A stretch of DNA of 64,000 nt from Rathayibacter_A sp036510655 (GCA_036510655.1 DATCDQ010000008.1:1-64000), one strand, 5' to 3'. Positions 41,775-49,997 are shown, counted from the first letter of the stretch. The notes: generated by a model not told the origin, from the sequence alone. Made by a program: numbers and translations.

Positions 41775-43133
41775 ATGACCGAGGAAAACGGCCCGATTCA
41801 CAACGACGTGGCCGGCATCAGCACGATGGTCGGCACGAGTGCCGCCGAGCGCATCCCGAAGCGCCGCATCCTGGCCTGGGGGCTGTGGGACTGGGGCTCG
41901 GCATCGTTCAACGCCGTCGCGACGACGTTCGTCTTCACGGTCTACCTGACCGGCAAGGCGTTCGGCGGCGACGCCGTCGTGTCGGCGCAGCTCGGCTGGG
42001 CGTTGGCGATCGCCGGTGTCGCTGTCGCCTTGCTCGCCCCGATCACCGGGCAACGCTCCGACCACGGCGGGCGCCGCAAGCTGTGGCTGGCGGTGAACAC
42101 GTATCTGGTGGTCATTGCGCTCGCGCTGATGTTCTTCGTCGAGGCAAAGCCGAGTTTCCTCCTGTTCGGCCTCGTTCTGATCGCGGCTGGCACGATCTTC
42201 TTCGAATTCGCCGGCGTCAATTACAACGCGATGCTCGCGCAGGTTTCCACGCCGCGCACGATCGGCAAGGTGAGCGGGTTCGGCTGGGGCATGGGCTACA
42301 TCGGCGGCATCGTGCTGCTGCTCATCGTCTACTTCGGGTTCATCCACCCGGACGTCGGCCTGTTCGGCGTCACCAGCGCGGACGGCTTGTCGGTGCGCGT
42401 TTCGATGCTCATCGCCGCCGCCTGGTTCGGCCTGTTCGCGCTGCCCGTGCTCTTTTCGGTTCCCGGCAACCGGGCGATGACGGATGCCGCGGCCAAGCGG
42501 GTCAGCTTCTTCCGCTCCTACGCGATCCTCGGCCACGACATCGCGCGCCTCTGGCGCACTAGCCGGCACACCGTGTATTTTCTGATTGCCAGCGCGATCT
42601 TCCGTGATGGACTCACCGGCGTCTTCACCTTCGGCGGTGTGCTTGCTGCGGGCACATTCGGCTTCAAGCCTGCGGAGGTGATCATTTTCGCCATCGCCGC
42701 GAACGTGGTGGCCGGCATCTCGACCGTCGCGGTCGGGGCACTCGACGACCGGCTCGGCCCGAAGCCGGTGATCGTGACCGCCTTGATCGGTCTGGTGGTC
42801 TGCGGAACGCTGGTCTTCGTGCTGCATTCCGGTGGCCAAACCGTGTTCTGGATCTTCGGCTTAGCTCTGTGCCTGTTCGTCGGACCCGCGCAGTCAGCCA
42901 GTCGCTCATTCCTCGCGCGGCTGATCCCGAACGGCAGGGAGGGCGAGGTCTTCGGCCTGTATGCCACGACCGGGAAGGCGGCAACCGCACTGGCGCCCGC
43001 CGCCTTCGCCCTGTTCGTGACGATCGGCGGTGCTCAGTACTGGGGCATCCTCGGCATCGTGCTCGTGCTCGCGATCGGTCTCGGACTGCTCATCCCGGTG
43101 CGCGCGAAGCAGGAGCAGCTCGCCGACCGCTGA
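41775..43133 (+). CDS. UMF1/Atg22-like MFS transporter
   Basis: 452 residues, about 12 helices. Start IPKRRILAWGLWDWGSASFN is the Atg22/UMF1 signature (WGLYDWG.s..); FAGVNYNAMLAQVSTPRTIG and SRSFLARLIPNGREGEVFGL also fit. This branch of MFS includes vacuolar amino-acid effluxers in fungi; bacterial substrates are unknown. The downstream small-alarmone-synthetase gene begins 59 bp after its stop. Confidence 0.9.
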   Translation: MTEENGPIHNDVAGISTMVGTSAAERIPKRRILAWGLWDWGSASFNAVATTFVFTVYLTGKAFGGDAVVSAQLGWALAIAGVAVALLAPITGQRSDHGGRRKLWLAVNTYLVVIALALMFFVEAKPSFLLFGLVLIAAGTIFFEFAGVNYNAMLAQVSTPRTIGKVSGFGWGMGYIGGIVLLLIVYFGFIHPDVGLFGVTSADGLSVRVSMLIAAAWFGLFALPVLFSVPGNRAMTDAAAKRVSFFRSYAILGHDIARLWRTSRHTVYFLIASAIFRDGLTGVFTFGGVLAAGTFGFKPAEVIIFAIAANVVAGISTVAVGALDDRLGPKPVIVTALIGLVVCGTLVFVLHSGGQTVFWIFGLALCLFVGPAQSASRSFLARLIPNGREGEVFGLYATTGKAATALAPAAFALFVTIGGAQYWGILGIVLVLAIGLGLLIPVRAKQEQLADR

Positions 43134-43192
43134 GCCGCAGCGCATTCGTAATTCTCACGCAGCGCACAAGGCTGTGCTTTAGGTTTGACGCC

Positions 43193-44008
43193 GTGAGCAC
43201 AGAATTCGAATTGACTGCATCCGTTTTGGGCGAGTCGCCGCATCCTGATTGGTTGACAGACCGAGCCGCCCATGCGCTCGAGGGCGTCGACGATACGACG
43301 CTCGATGAGATCCGGCTTTTGCGAGACGATTTCGCCCGGTTCATGATGCCGTACAAGTTCGGCATCGACGAGGTCAATACGAAGATCTCGATCCTGCGCG
43401 AAGAGTTCAGCCAGCTGCACGATTACAACCCGATCGAACACGTTTCGAGCCGCTTGAAAACGCCTGAGAGCATCGTCGCGAAGGTGGTTCGCAAGGAGTG
43501 CGACCCCTCATTCGATGCGATCGGTGCAACGATCATGGACATCGCCGGCGTGCGTGTCACCTGCAGTTTCAGTTCGGATGTCTATCGCGTCTTCGAACTG
43601 CTCACCGGCCAAAGCGACATTCGCCTCGTGACCGCCAAGGACTATATCGCTCATCCCAAGCCGAACGGCTACAAGAGCCTGCACGCGATCGTCGAGGTGC
43701 CGGTCTTCCTGTCTGCCGGGCCGAAGCCGGTATTCGTCGAGGTGCAGATCCGCACGGTCGCGATGGACTTCTGGGCCAGCCTCGAGCACAAGATCTACTA
43801 CAAGTACGACAGGGCCGTTCCGCAGGACCTGCTCGACGAACTCAAGGAGGCTGCGGAGACCGCCAGCCGCCTGGACGCGAAAATGGAACGTCTGCACTCC
43901 GAGATCCGCGGTGCTGTCGAGCCGAACGAGCCGCGCCTGGCGCTGGTGCCCGGCGACGACACGCTGCAGCAGTTCCACGAGGCGCGCCAACAATTCAGCG
44001 ACGTGTAG
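43193..44008 (+). CDS. Small alarmone synthetase (RelP/RelQ-like (p)ppGpp synthetase)
   Basis: 271 residues: a single RelA/SpoT synthetase domain without HD-hydrolase, TGS or ACT parts. Motifs: DIAGVRVTCSFSSDVYRV, KPNGYKSLHAIVEVPVF, VEVQIRTVAMDFWASLEHKI. It transfers pyrophosphate from ATP to GDP/GTP. The C-terminal helix mediates oligomerisation. GTG 43193 is the start because the conserved N-terminal helix begins just after it; the frame is open further upstream. Likely regulated transcriptionally, as other small synthetases are. Confidence 0.93.
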   Translation: MSTEFELTASVLGESPHPDWLTDRAAHALEGVDDTTLDEIRLLRDDFARFMMPYKFGIDEVNTKISILREEFSQLHDYNPIEHVSSRLKTPESIVAKVVRKECDPSFDAIGATIMDIAGVRVTCSFSSDVYRVFELLTGQSDIRLVTAKDYIAHPKPNGYKSLHAIVEVPVFLSAGPKPVFVEVQIRTVAMDFWASLEHKIYYKYDRAVPQDLLDELKEAAETASRLDAKMERLHSEIRGAVEPNEPRLALVPGDDTLQQFHEARQQFSDV

Positions 44009-44021
44009 CCCTGGCCCGCAC

Positions 44022-44062
44022 GGTGGTCGAGTAGCGAGGAACGAGCGTATCGAGACCCGTTT
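44022..44062. repeat. TACTCGACCACC-type repeat copy (half element)
   Basis: GGTGGTCGAGTAGCGAGGAAC, GAGCGTATCGAGACCCG between the alarmone synthetase and idi. Confidence 0.85.
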
Positions 44063-44097
44063 TCCGCGCACGGCGGGCCAGGGGCGAAAATGGACCT

Positions 44098-44637
44098 ATG
44101 AGCTCCACACGCGCGCACACCGAACAAGTCGTCCTCCTCGCCGAGGACGGCACCCCGATCGGTGTCACGGACAAGGCAACAGTGCACGATGCGAACACTC
44201 CCCTGCACCTGGCCTTTTCCTGCCACGTTTACGACGGCGAAGGCCGCATCCTGGTCACCCAGCGCGCTCTGTCCAAGCGCACCTGGCCGGGCATCTGGAC
44301 GAACTCGTTCTGCGGGCATCCGGCACCGGACGAAGCAAGCGAGGATGCCGTGCAGCGGCGCTCGCGACGCGAGTTGGGCGTCCGCGTTGAGGAGCTGACG
44401 CTCGCGCTGCCCGACTTCCGCTACCGGGCGACGGATGCCAGCGGTGTCGTCGAGAACGAGATCTGCCCTGTCTACACCGCAACCACGACGGATGCGATCG
44501 CCCCCGCCGCAGACGAGGTCGCCGCATGGCGCTGGGTCGACCCGGCCGACTTGCTCACCGCCGTCGCCGCGACCCCGTGGGCGTTCAGCCCGTGGCTCAC
44601 TCTGCAGTTGCCACTGCTGTACGCCGCGGCGGTGTAA
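44098..44637 (+). CDS. idi: Isopentenyl-diphosphate delta-isomerase, type 1
   Basis: 179 residues. IPP-isomerase/Nudix fold: LAFSCHVYDGEGRILVTQRA, WPGIWTNSFCGHPAPDE with the catalytic Cys, and an ENEICPVYTA segment containing the catalytic Glu. Converts isopentenyl to dimethylallyl diphosphate with Mg and Zn. Length matches the E. coli enzyme. No other isoprenoid gene is adjacent. Confidence 0.95.
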   Translation: MSSTRAHTEQVVLLAEDGTPIGVTDKATVHDANTPLHLAFSCHVYDGEGRILVTQRALSKRTWPGIWTNSFCGHPAPDEASEDAVQRRSRRELGVRVEELTLALPDFRYRATDASGVVENEICPVYTATTTDAIAPAADEVAAWRWVDPADLLTAVAATPWAFSPWLTLQLPLLYAAAV

Positions 44638-44666
44638 GGCGGCCCACTCGAGCGGGCACAGCGGGA

Positions 44667-45191
44667 TTACGCGATGCGCGTTCCGTCGACGTGGCCGACA
44701 TGCAACCAGGTGGCGGCGTCGTCGCTGGATACCCAGCCGTCCCAGGTGTAGCTCTCGCGGGTGATCTCGCTGAAGTTCCAGCGGATCAGTCGTCCGTCGT
44801 TTTGCGTGCCGTCCTGCCGGATGCCTTTGTGCCAGCCGATCGCCACAAGGTTCGCATACTGGTTCGCGGCCGGGCTGAAGAAGCTGACCCGTACGACCCC
44901 GGCGACCGGGTCGTACACGCGCAGCGCTGTCGCGACCGTCTCGGAAACTGACGGGTCTTCTGCACTCGGCACGACCTCGACATCCTGAACGGCGCGCCCG
45001 CCGAGCACGAATGACACGACCCAGGTGAACGAACGCTCCGCCCACTGGCCGGTGGCTTCGTCGAGGCTGCGGCCGCGGGCATCCCAGGTGCCGATGAGCT
45101 TGCCGAAACGGCGCATCCGCGCGGGATATTTGGTGGTCGGCCCATCCGTGATCAGGGCGCGAGCGAAGTCGCTTGGCGGGTTGTCGGTCAC
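44667..45191 (-). CDS. Conserved hypothetical protein (DUF1579-like)
   Basis: About 174 residues. A beta-barrel-like lipocalin-ish protein: LIGTWDARGRSLDEATGQWA, FVLGGRAVQDVEVVPS, RLIRWNFSEITRESYTWDGW, SSDDAATWLHVGHVDGTRIA. Proteins of this kind are usually annotated as DUF1579 or hypothetical; function unknown. GTG 45191, just after the dcd stop and behind GGTGAG, avoids a 38-bp overlap that an ATG at 45236 would impose. Confidence 0.7.
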   Translation of the reverse strand: MTDNPPSDFARALITDGPTTKYPARMRRFGKLIGTWDARGRSLDEATGQWAERSFTWVVSFVLGGRAVQDVEVVPSAEDPSVSETVATALRVYDPVAGVVRVSFFSPAANQYANLVAIGWHKGIRQDGTQNDGRLIRWNFSEITRESYTWDGWVSSDDAATWLHVGHVDGTRIA

Positions 45192-45198
45192 GCGCGTC

Positions 45199-45804
45199 TC
45201 ACCGGCCCGCTTTTCCGGCTTCGGATGCGCCGACATCCGTCCTGTGGAAGTTCTGGAACGACCTCGAGGCGGTCGGCCCACGCTGTCCTTGGTAGCGCGA
45301 ACTGTACGGGCCGGACCCATATGGATGCTCCGCGGCCGACGACAGCCGGAAAAAGCACATCTGCCCGATCTTCATTCCCGGCCAGAGCTTGATCGGAAGC
45401 GTCGCGACGTTGCTGAGCTCGAGCGTGACGTGCCCCGTGAAGCCGGGGTCGATGAATCCGGCCGTCGAATGGGTGAGCAGGCCGAGCCGGCCGAGCGAGC
45501 TCTTGCCCTCCAGGCGCGCGGCCACATCGTCGGGCAGCGACACCTGCTCGTAGGTGGACCCGAGCACGAATTCTCCGGGATGCAGGATGAACGCCTGGTC
45601 GGTGTCGACCTCGACCAGGTGGGTGAGTTCTGGCTGATCTTCCGCCGGGTCGATGAAGGGATACTTGTGATTGTCGAACAGCCGGAAGTAGCGGTCGATG
45701 CGCACGTCGATGCTGGATGGCTGCAGCATGTCGGGGTCATACGGATGCAGCGCAATCCGCCCGGCGTTCAACTCGGCCTTGATATCACGATCAGACAGCA
45801 GCAC
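45199..45804 (-). CDS. dcd: dCTP deaminase, actinobacterial bifunctional type
   Basis: 201 residues. MLLSDRDIKAELNAGRIALH, then KSSLGRLGLLTHSTAGFIDP and MKIGQMCFFRLSSAAEHPYG, the dUTPase-like trimer fold. Actinobacterial and archaeal enzymes of this group can go straight from dCTP to dUMP, doing both deamination and pyrophosphate removal; that is family knowledge, not proven here. It is upstream of the DUF1579-like gene. Confidence 0.95.
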   Translation of the reverse strand: MLLSDRDIKAELNAGRIALHPYDPDMLQPSSIDVRIDRYFRLFDNHKYPFIDPAEDQPELTHLVEVDTDQAFILHPGEFVLGSTYEQVSLPDDVAARLEGKSSLGRLGLLTHSTAGFIDPGFTGHVTLELSNVATLPIKLWPGMKIGQMCFFRLSSAAEHPYGSGPYSSRYQGQRGPTASRSFQNFHRTDVGASEAGKAGR

Positions 45805-45828
45805 ACGGCCAGACTATCGGAACGGATG

Positions 45829-45915
45829 TTGCGGGCGGATTTCGGATGCGAGCGCCGTGCGGATGCCGGCGCCTTGCGGATGCGTCGCGTTGCGGATGCG
45901 CATGCCTTGCTTCGC
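45829..45915. repeat. Run of GCGGATGC words
   Basis: CGGATGC or GCGGATGC occurs five or more times in about 80 bp between dcd and the TMEM175-like gene. It is the local peak of a window-wide excess. Confidence 0.7.
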
Positions 45916-45931
45916 GCTCTAGCCTGTCAGC

Positions 45932-46564
45932 ATGCAGACAACACGCGGCCTCGATCGACTGGTGTTCTTCACGGACGCGGTGACCGCCATCGCGATCACA
46001 CTACTCATTCTTCCGCTCGTCACCTCGGTAACCGAGGCTGCGGCCGCCGGGCACACAGCCGCGCAGTTTCTCGGCGACAATGTCGACCAGTTGGCAGCGT
46101 TTGCCCTGAGCTTCGCCGTGATCGCGCGCTTCTGGGTATCGCATCACGCGATGTTCGAGCACATCACGTCATACAACGGGCAGCTGCTTCTGCTCAGTCT
46201 GATCTGGGCGTTCACCATCGTTGTGCTGCCGCTGCCAACGGAAATGATCTCGCAATTCAAGACGACGCCGGCAACCATCGGCATCTACATCGGCACGTTG
46301 ACCGTGAGCAGTCTAACGCTGACGGTGATGGCGCTACTGATCCGCAAGCATCCGGTGCTTGAGGACCCGAACAATCCCCTGAAAGGCAATAGAGCGTTCG
46401 CCAGCATCAGCACAACGATCCTGTTTGCTATCGCACTCGTGATCGGCGTGCTCGTGCCGCCGATCAACTTCTTCGCACTGCTCATCGTCTTCCTGTCGAT
46501 TCCGGCGCAGGCGATCTACGACCGCCGCGCTGCCGCGCGTGCCCCCATCCGGACCATCCGCTGA
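45932..46564 (+). CDS. TMEM175-like (DUF1211) potassium channel protein
   Basis: 210 residues, six membrane helices. N-terminal RLVFFTDAVTAIAITLLILP is the DUF1211/TMEM175 first helix, with the RxxxFxDAVxAIAxTLL pattern. The bacterial members form potassium-leak channels as tetramers. C-terminus basic. The operon is not evident. Confidence 0.92.
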   Translation: MQTTRGLDRLVFFTDAVTAIAITLLILPLVTSVTEAAAAGHTAAQFLGDNVDQLAAFALSFAVIARFWVSHHAMFEHITSYNGQLLLLSLIWAFTIVVLPLPTEMISQFKTTPATIGIYIGTLTVSSLTLTVMALLIRKHPVLEDPNNPLKGNRAFASISTTILFAIALVIGVLVPPINFFALLIVFLSIPAQAIYDRRAAARAPIRTIR

Positions 46565-46687
46565 CTTGCCCCAAATGACCCTTCCCGAGGCAACTCACCG
46601 ATTGTGCGGCGTTCGCGCGAGCGCAGCGAGCAAGCCGACCGGGACCCCGTCGAATTGGACATATGCCTGTCCGTCAAACCAGACACT

Positions 46688-46725
46688 TGTCCGATTGGGC
46701 TGTCACTTGTATGACTGATCGGACA
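46688..46725. promoter_or_regulatory. Inverted repeat upstream of the nucleotidyltransferase gene
   Basis: TGTCCGAT (46688-46695) and ATCGGACA (46718-46725), exact 8-bp arms 22 bp apart, with another TGTCCG half-copy upstream. Candidate operator for the downstream HTH-containing protein. Confidence 0.35.
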
Positions 46726-46741
46726 GGAGGGACGGTGTCGG

Positions 46742-47239
46742 ATGGACCTTGGGTCGCCGTCTGCAACGCTTGCAGGGCGAATGGATGCCGCTATCCTGAG
46801 CGTTCTCGCGCGAGCCGACAGCGAATTCGCCGGTCGGCAGATTCACCGGCTCGCAAACTTCGGAAGCTCCTCAGGGGTGAACTCCGCTCTGAATCGGCTC
46901 GTTGAGACGCGCCTCGTCCACTCGACAATTCGACCGTGCGCCATCCTGTACCGCGCTAGCCGGGACCGTGTTCTGTGGCCCGTTGTCGAAGCAGGATTGA
47001 GCGCCGGCGTCGAGTTGCGGAATCGAATTCGGTCGTTCGCCGAGACTTCGTCTCCTCCGGGGGCAACAGTCGCTATCTACGGCTCGGTCGCCCATGGAGG
47101 CGCAAATTCCCAATCGGACATGGACATCGTCATTGTCACCCCGACAATGTTCCTCCAGAGGTATCCGAAGAATTCTCCTATCTGCTTGCCAACAACACGG
47201 AGACGTGGTCCGGCAACATGGCAGATCGCCGGAGCGTGA
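46742..47239 (+). pseudogene. Winged-helix/nucleotidyltransferase (MNT-type) protein, probably frameshifted
   Basis: The first 75 residues are a winged helix (MDAAILSVLARADSEFAGRQ, GSSSGVNSALNRLVETRL). Then comes a nucleotidyltransferase core: VAIYGSVAHGGANSQSDMDI with GSxxxG...SDxD. After about 47145 the frame changes; the expected continuation (PPEVSEEFSYLLANN, ETWSGN) is found in another frame, reading on to about 47406. So the protein is either truncated at 165 residues or a pseudogene. Related proteins act as MNT antitoxins or are toxin-antitoxin-like, but no HEPN partner is next to it. SD AGGAGG lies 11 bp upstream. Confidence 0.6.
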
Positions 47240-47544
47240 GGCCACCCGAATGCTGCTATCCGCGGGATTTTGCACTAGTCCGACGCTCAATGGTGACTGC
47301 GAAAGGCACCCCGTCGTGCCTCTTTCCAAGGCGCAGCCCGTGGCAGCGGATCCATGACCGCGGTGCTGCCGGGCGCTGCGTCACCCACAGCGCCGCCCAG
47401 CGGTAGCGCCACCCCCAAAACAGGTGGTTCGCACCAAAGCAGGCGGAAGCCGCCTGTTCTCATGTGAACGCGGCGAATGTGCCTGCATCGTGACACGGGG
47501 AACAGCAGCGGTACCATTCTTATGCCAAATAGGTACTATCAAGT
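47240..47544. other. Gap with out-of-frame tail of the nucleotidyltransferase gene
   Basis: Up to about 47406 the displaced continuation of the preceding gene is visible; the rest holds no gene I can support. Confidence 0.4.
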
Positions 47545-47829
47545 ATGGCAACCAATCTCCGACTCCGCCCTGACGTCGCAGCGGCGGTCAAGGCCGAGGC
47601 CGCGCGCACCGGCCGGTCGCAGCAGGACGTCATGCGCGACGCGATCGAGGCCTACCTCACAGCGGATGCAACATCGCCCGGGTCAGCGCCGGTGCCGGAT
47701 GAGGTCGCCGGTCTCGCAAATCTTGGCCTCATTCCGCCGCGAGCCGCATGGCGGCGGGCGGCGACCCGCATCCGCCTTGCACCCGGCGTCTCGTCATCCG
47801 ACCTCCTCGACCGCAAGGATCGGATCTGA
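47545..47829 (+). CDS. Ribbon-helix-helix antitoxin (VapB type)
   Basis: 94 residues: MATNLRLRPDVAAAVKAEAA then SQQDVMRDAIEAYLT, a CopG-like ribbon-helix-helix. The C-terminal half (DEVAGLANLGLIPPRAAWRR) would wrap the toxin. Immediately followed by the PIN toxin gene (GTG at 47830). Confidence 0.85.
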   Translation: MATNLRLRPDVAAAVKAEAARTGRSQQDVMRDAIEAYLTADATSPGSAPVPDEVAGLANLGLIPPRAAWRRAATRIRLAPGVSSSDLLDRKDRI

Positions 47830-48255
47830 GTGCGCATCTATGTCGGCAGCAGTGCGCTGATCAAACGCGTTGTCGCCGAGCCGGAATCTGATGTGCTCGT
47901 CAGCTACCTTGAGCAATGCGTAGGGGACGGGAACGTCCTCGTCAGTTCTTCGCTTGCGTGGGTCGAAGTGACGCGCGCGCTGCGCACGCGGCTGGACCAC
48001 GAACATCCGTCGACGATCACAGAACTGGCGGATGTCGCGTTGTCCGGCATCTCCGAATTCTCACTGGATGCTCGCGTTGTCGCGCTTGCCCGCCGCATCG
48101 GGCCGCCGATCCTTCGAACTTTGGATGCGCTTCATCTCGCGAGCGCGACCCTGCTCGACGCAGATGTCATGGTCGTGTACAATCAGCGTCTCGCTGCCGC
48201 TGCCGACGAACTCGGCATCCGAACGATTGCGCCGGGGGCTTCGCCGGTCGAGTAA
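47830..48255 (+). CDS. PIN-domain ribonuclease toxin (VapC type)
   Basis: 141 residues. RIYVGSSALIKRVVAEPESD (Gly replaces the usual first Asp in the DxS/T motif), a Glu in LAWVEVTRALR, LDALHLASAT, and an Asn-containing VVYNQRL in place of the usual Asp-rich TxDxr. Loss of the first acidic residue could reduce activity. The last residues (SPVE-stop) are supplied by the dispersed repeat. GTG start. Confidence 0.88.
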   Translation: MRIYVGSSALIKRVVAEPESDVLVSYLEQCVGDGNVLVSSSLAWVEVTRALRTRLDHEHPSTITELADVALSGISEFSLDARVVALARRIGPPILRTLDALHLASATLLDADVMVVYNQRLAAAADELGIRTIAPGASPVE

Positions 48256-48291
48256 CCCGCGAGCGCAGCGAGCGAGCGTATCGAGACCCCG
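48246..48291. repeat. TACTCGACCACC-type repeat copy
   Basis: CCGGTCGAGTAACCCGCGAG, GCAGCGAGCGAGCGTATCGAG, directly supplying the stop codon of the PIN gene. Confidence 0.85.
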
Positions 48292-48302
48292 TTCGCCGGT
48301 TG

Positions 48303-48820
48303 TCAGCGTTCCGCAGCGAGGATGCGGTCGCAGAGCTCCATCGTGTGCACGTTGTCGCGGCCACTGTTCGTCGCCTCCGAGACGGCCACCGCCGGATCGG
48401 CGAAGGCGCGCAGTCCCTCGACGAATCCGCGCAGATGCAGGTCGCGCTCAAGAACGACGGCAGACCCGTCAGGTTGAGCGTGCCGATCACGCCAGAGGCG
48501 AAGCGCAGGCTGACCGCCAGCGCCACCAGGTTCCCGACCGAATTGTTCCGGGTGTGCACGTCGGCCACCTCGCCGAACAGCTACCGCAAGAGATCGACGA
48601 CGTGAATTGCCGCCAGCTTCAGGTAGTCGTCCTCGTTGGCGCAGAATGTGGTGCTGCCGCATCCGAAGCCCAGTCGGAACGAGTGGATCGGCCCGAGCGG
48701 CTTCTCGACGAAGACATTCTTGCCGGCGGCGATCGCTTGGCGGACGAGCCGGGCCTGGTCATCCGGCTGGGCAACAATCACGACATTGCCTTCAGGCAGC
48801 GCGATGCCGTGCCTTAGGAT
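48303..48820 (-). pseudogene. Decayed Gfo/Idh/MocA oxidoreductase
   Basis: Three pieces of one protein in different minus-strand frames. 48781-48581: VIVAQPDDQARLVRQAIAAG, KNVFVEKPLG, DDYLKLAAIHVVDLL. About 48568-48440: NNSVGNLVALAVSLRFASGV, IGTLNLTGLPSF. About 48440-48303: RGFVEGLRAFADPAVAVSEA, ELCDRILAAER. They run in the order of a full-length enzyme (NAD site lost, EKP motif, substrate domain, C-terminal helix). Multiple frameshifts and no N-terminus, so non-functional. Confidence 0.75.
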
Positions 48821-48852
48821 AGTTGTCGATCGTCGGCGCGTCCGTCGAGCAT

Positions 48853-48923
48853 GCGGATGTAGTTCAATGGCAGAACTTCAGCTTCCCAAGCTGATAGCGC
48901 GGGTTCGATTCCCGTCATCCGCT
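48853..48923 (+). tRNA. tRNA-Gly (anticodon CCC)
   Basis: 71 nt. Acceptor GCGGATG pairs with CATCCGC; D arm GTTC/GAAC; anticodon stem TCAGC/GCTGA around loop TTCCCAA (anticodon CCC); T arm GCGGG/CCCGT around TTCGATT. Discriminator T; no encoded CCA. Confidence 0.95.
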
Positions 48924-48929
48924 CTACCA

Positions 48930-48986
48930 GTAAAGTCCCGGTCAGAGCCTCTTTTTGAAGGAGATTCTGGCCGGGACTTCTTCACG
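48930..48986 (+). terminator. Hairpin after tRNA-Gly
   Basis: AAGTCCCGGTCAGA pairs with TCTGGCCGGGACTT across a loop holding CTCTTTTTGAAGGAG. Likely processing/terminator element; it lies where an integrated element would have its left junction. Confidence 0.7.
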
Positions 48987-49056
48987 TAGACAGGCCGTTC
49001 GTGCCCTTCGCGTGCCCAAAGGTACAAACTTTGATACAGAAAACGGCCTTCCAGAC

Positions 49057-49076
49057 ACCACTAGGTACCTAGTGGT
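49057..49076. promoter_or_regulatory. 20-bp perfect palindrome upstream of the orphan antitoxin
   Basis: ACCACTAGGTACCTAGTGGT, centred 43 bp before ATG 49110. Such perfect palindromes are typical of antitoxin autoregulation. Confidence 0.65.
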
Positions 49077-49109
49077 ACATTCGAGAGTAACCAACCAAAG
49101 GGGGCACCC

Positions 49110-49313
49110 ATGGCCATGAATCTGCGCCTCGACACAGCGCACGAAGAATTGCTGAATGCTCTCGCTGCACAGGAGCGTCGGACGAAGACTGAGATCGTCA
49201 AGATCGCAATCGAAGAGCGTGCCGCCAAGGCCGACAAGAGCACCCGCACCAGAGCGATCTTCGAGCGCATCATGCAGGAAGACGCTGAACTGCTCGACGC
49301 TCTCTCCAAGTGA
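49110..49313 (+). CDS. Ribbon-helix-helix antitoxin, orphan
   Basis: 67 residues: MAMNLRLDTAHEELLNALAA, RTKTEIVKIAIEE, then DAELLDALSK. Homologous arrangements in actinobacteria usually continue into a Fic/DOC-type toxin that starts with a GTGA overlap. Here GTG 49311 gives VTEHLEPSDVTQ and then runs into unrelated DNA, so the toxin is lost. A palindrome operator lies upstream. The gene is probably still expressed. Confidence 0.75.
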   Translation: MAMNLRLDTAHEELLNALAAQERRTKTEIVKIAIEERAAKADKSTRTRAIFERIMQEDAELLDALSK

Positions 49314-49345
49314 CGGAGCATCTGGAGCCCTCCGACGTCACTCAG
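49311..49345 (+). pseudogene. Stub of a toxin gene (possibly Fic/DOC type)
   Basis: Starts GTG overlapping the antitoxin stop and reads VTEHLEPSDV, then the frame crosses into the end of the integrase fragment on the other strand. Resemblance to a DOC N-terminus is an inference from the pairing and these few residues. Confidence 0.35.
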
Positions 49346-49743
49346 ACTCCCGGCGCACCCTTCTTCATGGCTGCGCTCATGCCGTCTGCGATGATGCGTC
49401 CACGCTCTTCGGCAGCGTGCTGATACTTCATCGCTGCTGATGATGTGGAGTGCCCCGCGCGTGACATCAATTCTCGAATCGTCGCTCCGGACTGAGCGGC
49501 CAGCGTGTGTCCGCGTCCGCTGTGGCGGAGGTCGTGGAAGTGGTATTGGGGGAGCTGCACTGCGGTCCGGGCCTTCTTGAAGGCGTGTTGGAGCTGCGCC
49601 CTGGTGAGAGCCTTCCCATCAGCCCGGATGAATAGCGGAGCGGACGGCAACGCCTTCGGCACCGTCGCGAGGTACTCGATCATCGTCTCGACAGTGACCA
49701 GGCGGCGTAGCCTCCTGGTAGCGCGGCCCAGATAGCAGCGCAT
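49342..49743 (-). pseudogene. C-terminal fragment of a tyrosine recombinase (integrase)
   Basis: 133 residues covering the end of the catalytic domain: LPQYHFHDLRHSGRGH (HxxR), ELMSRAGHSTSSAAMKYQHA (His and nucleophile Tyr). The N-terminal arm/core-binding domains and the first catalytic Arg are missing, since a complete integrase has about 380 residues. It lies 400 bp from tRNA-Gly, the usual site of integrase-borne elements, so it is the scar of one. Confidence 0.9.
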
Positions 49744-49997
49744 CTTGACTACATCTGTGTGAAATAGTCAGACGGCTGGTTGCTTTCGAGCGGAATCGTT
49801 CCTCGCGTCTTCCGGCCCGTTCGCGAGGAAGCTGCCCTTAAGGGGCAATTCTTCACGATCTGATCGGGAGCGCGGAGGCGAGCCGAATGCGCCCATGTGG
49901 TCGGTTTGGGGGCCCGCAGACGGCCCAGAACGACCACATGGCCGCACTCGGCGTGCTCTTGCGGGTCGTCGCGAGAGAATCGACCGGTCGCTCGCCA
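49744..49997. other. Gap with a palindrome, no gene
   Basis: CCCATGTGGTCGGTTTGGGG and CCCAGAACGACCACATGG (49892-49944) form an imperfect hairpin. No coding sequence seen. Confidence 0.5.
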
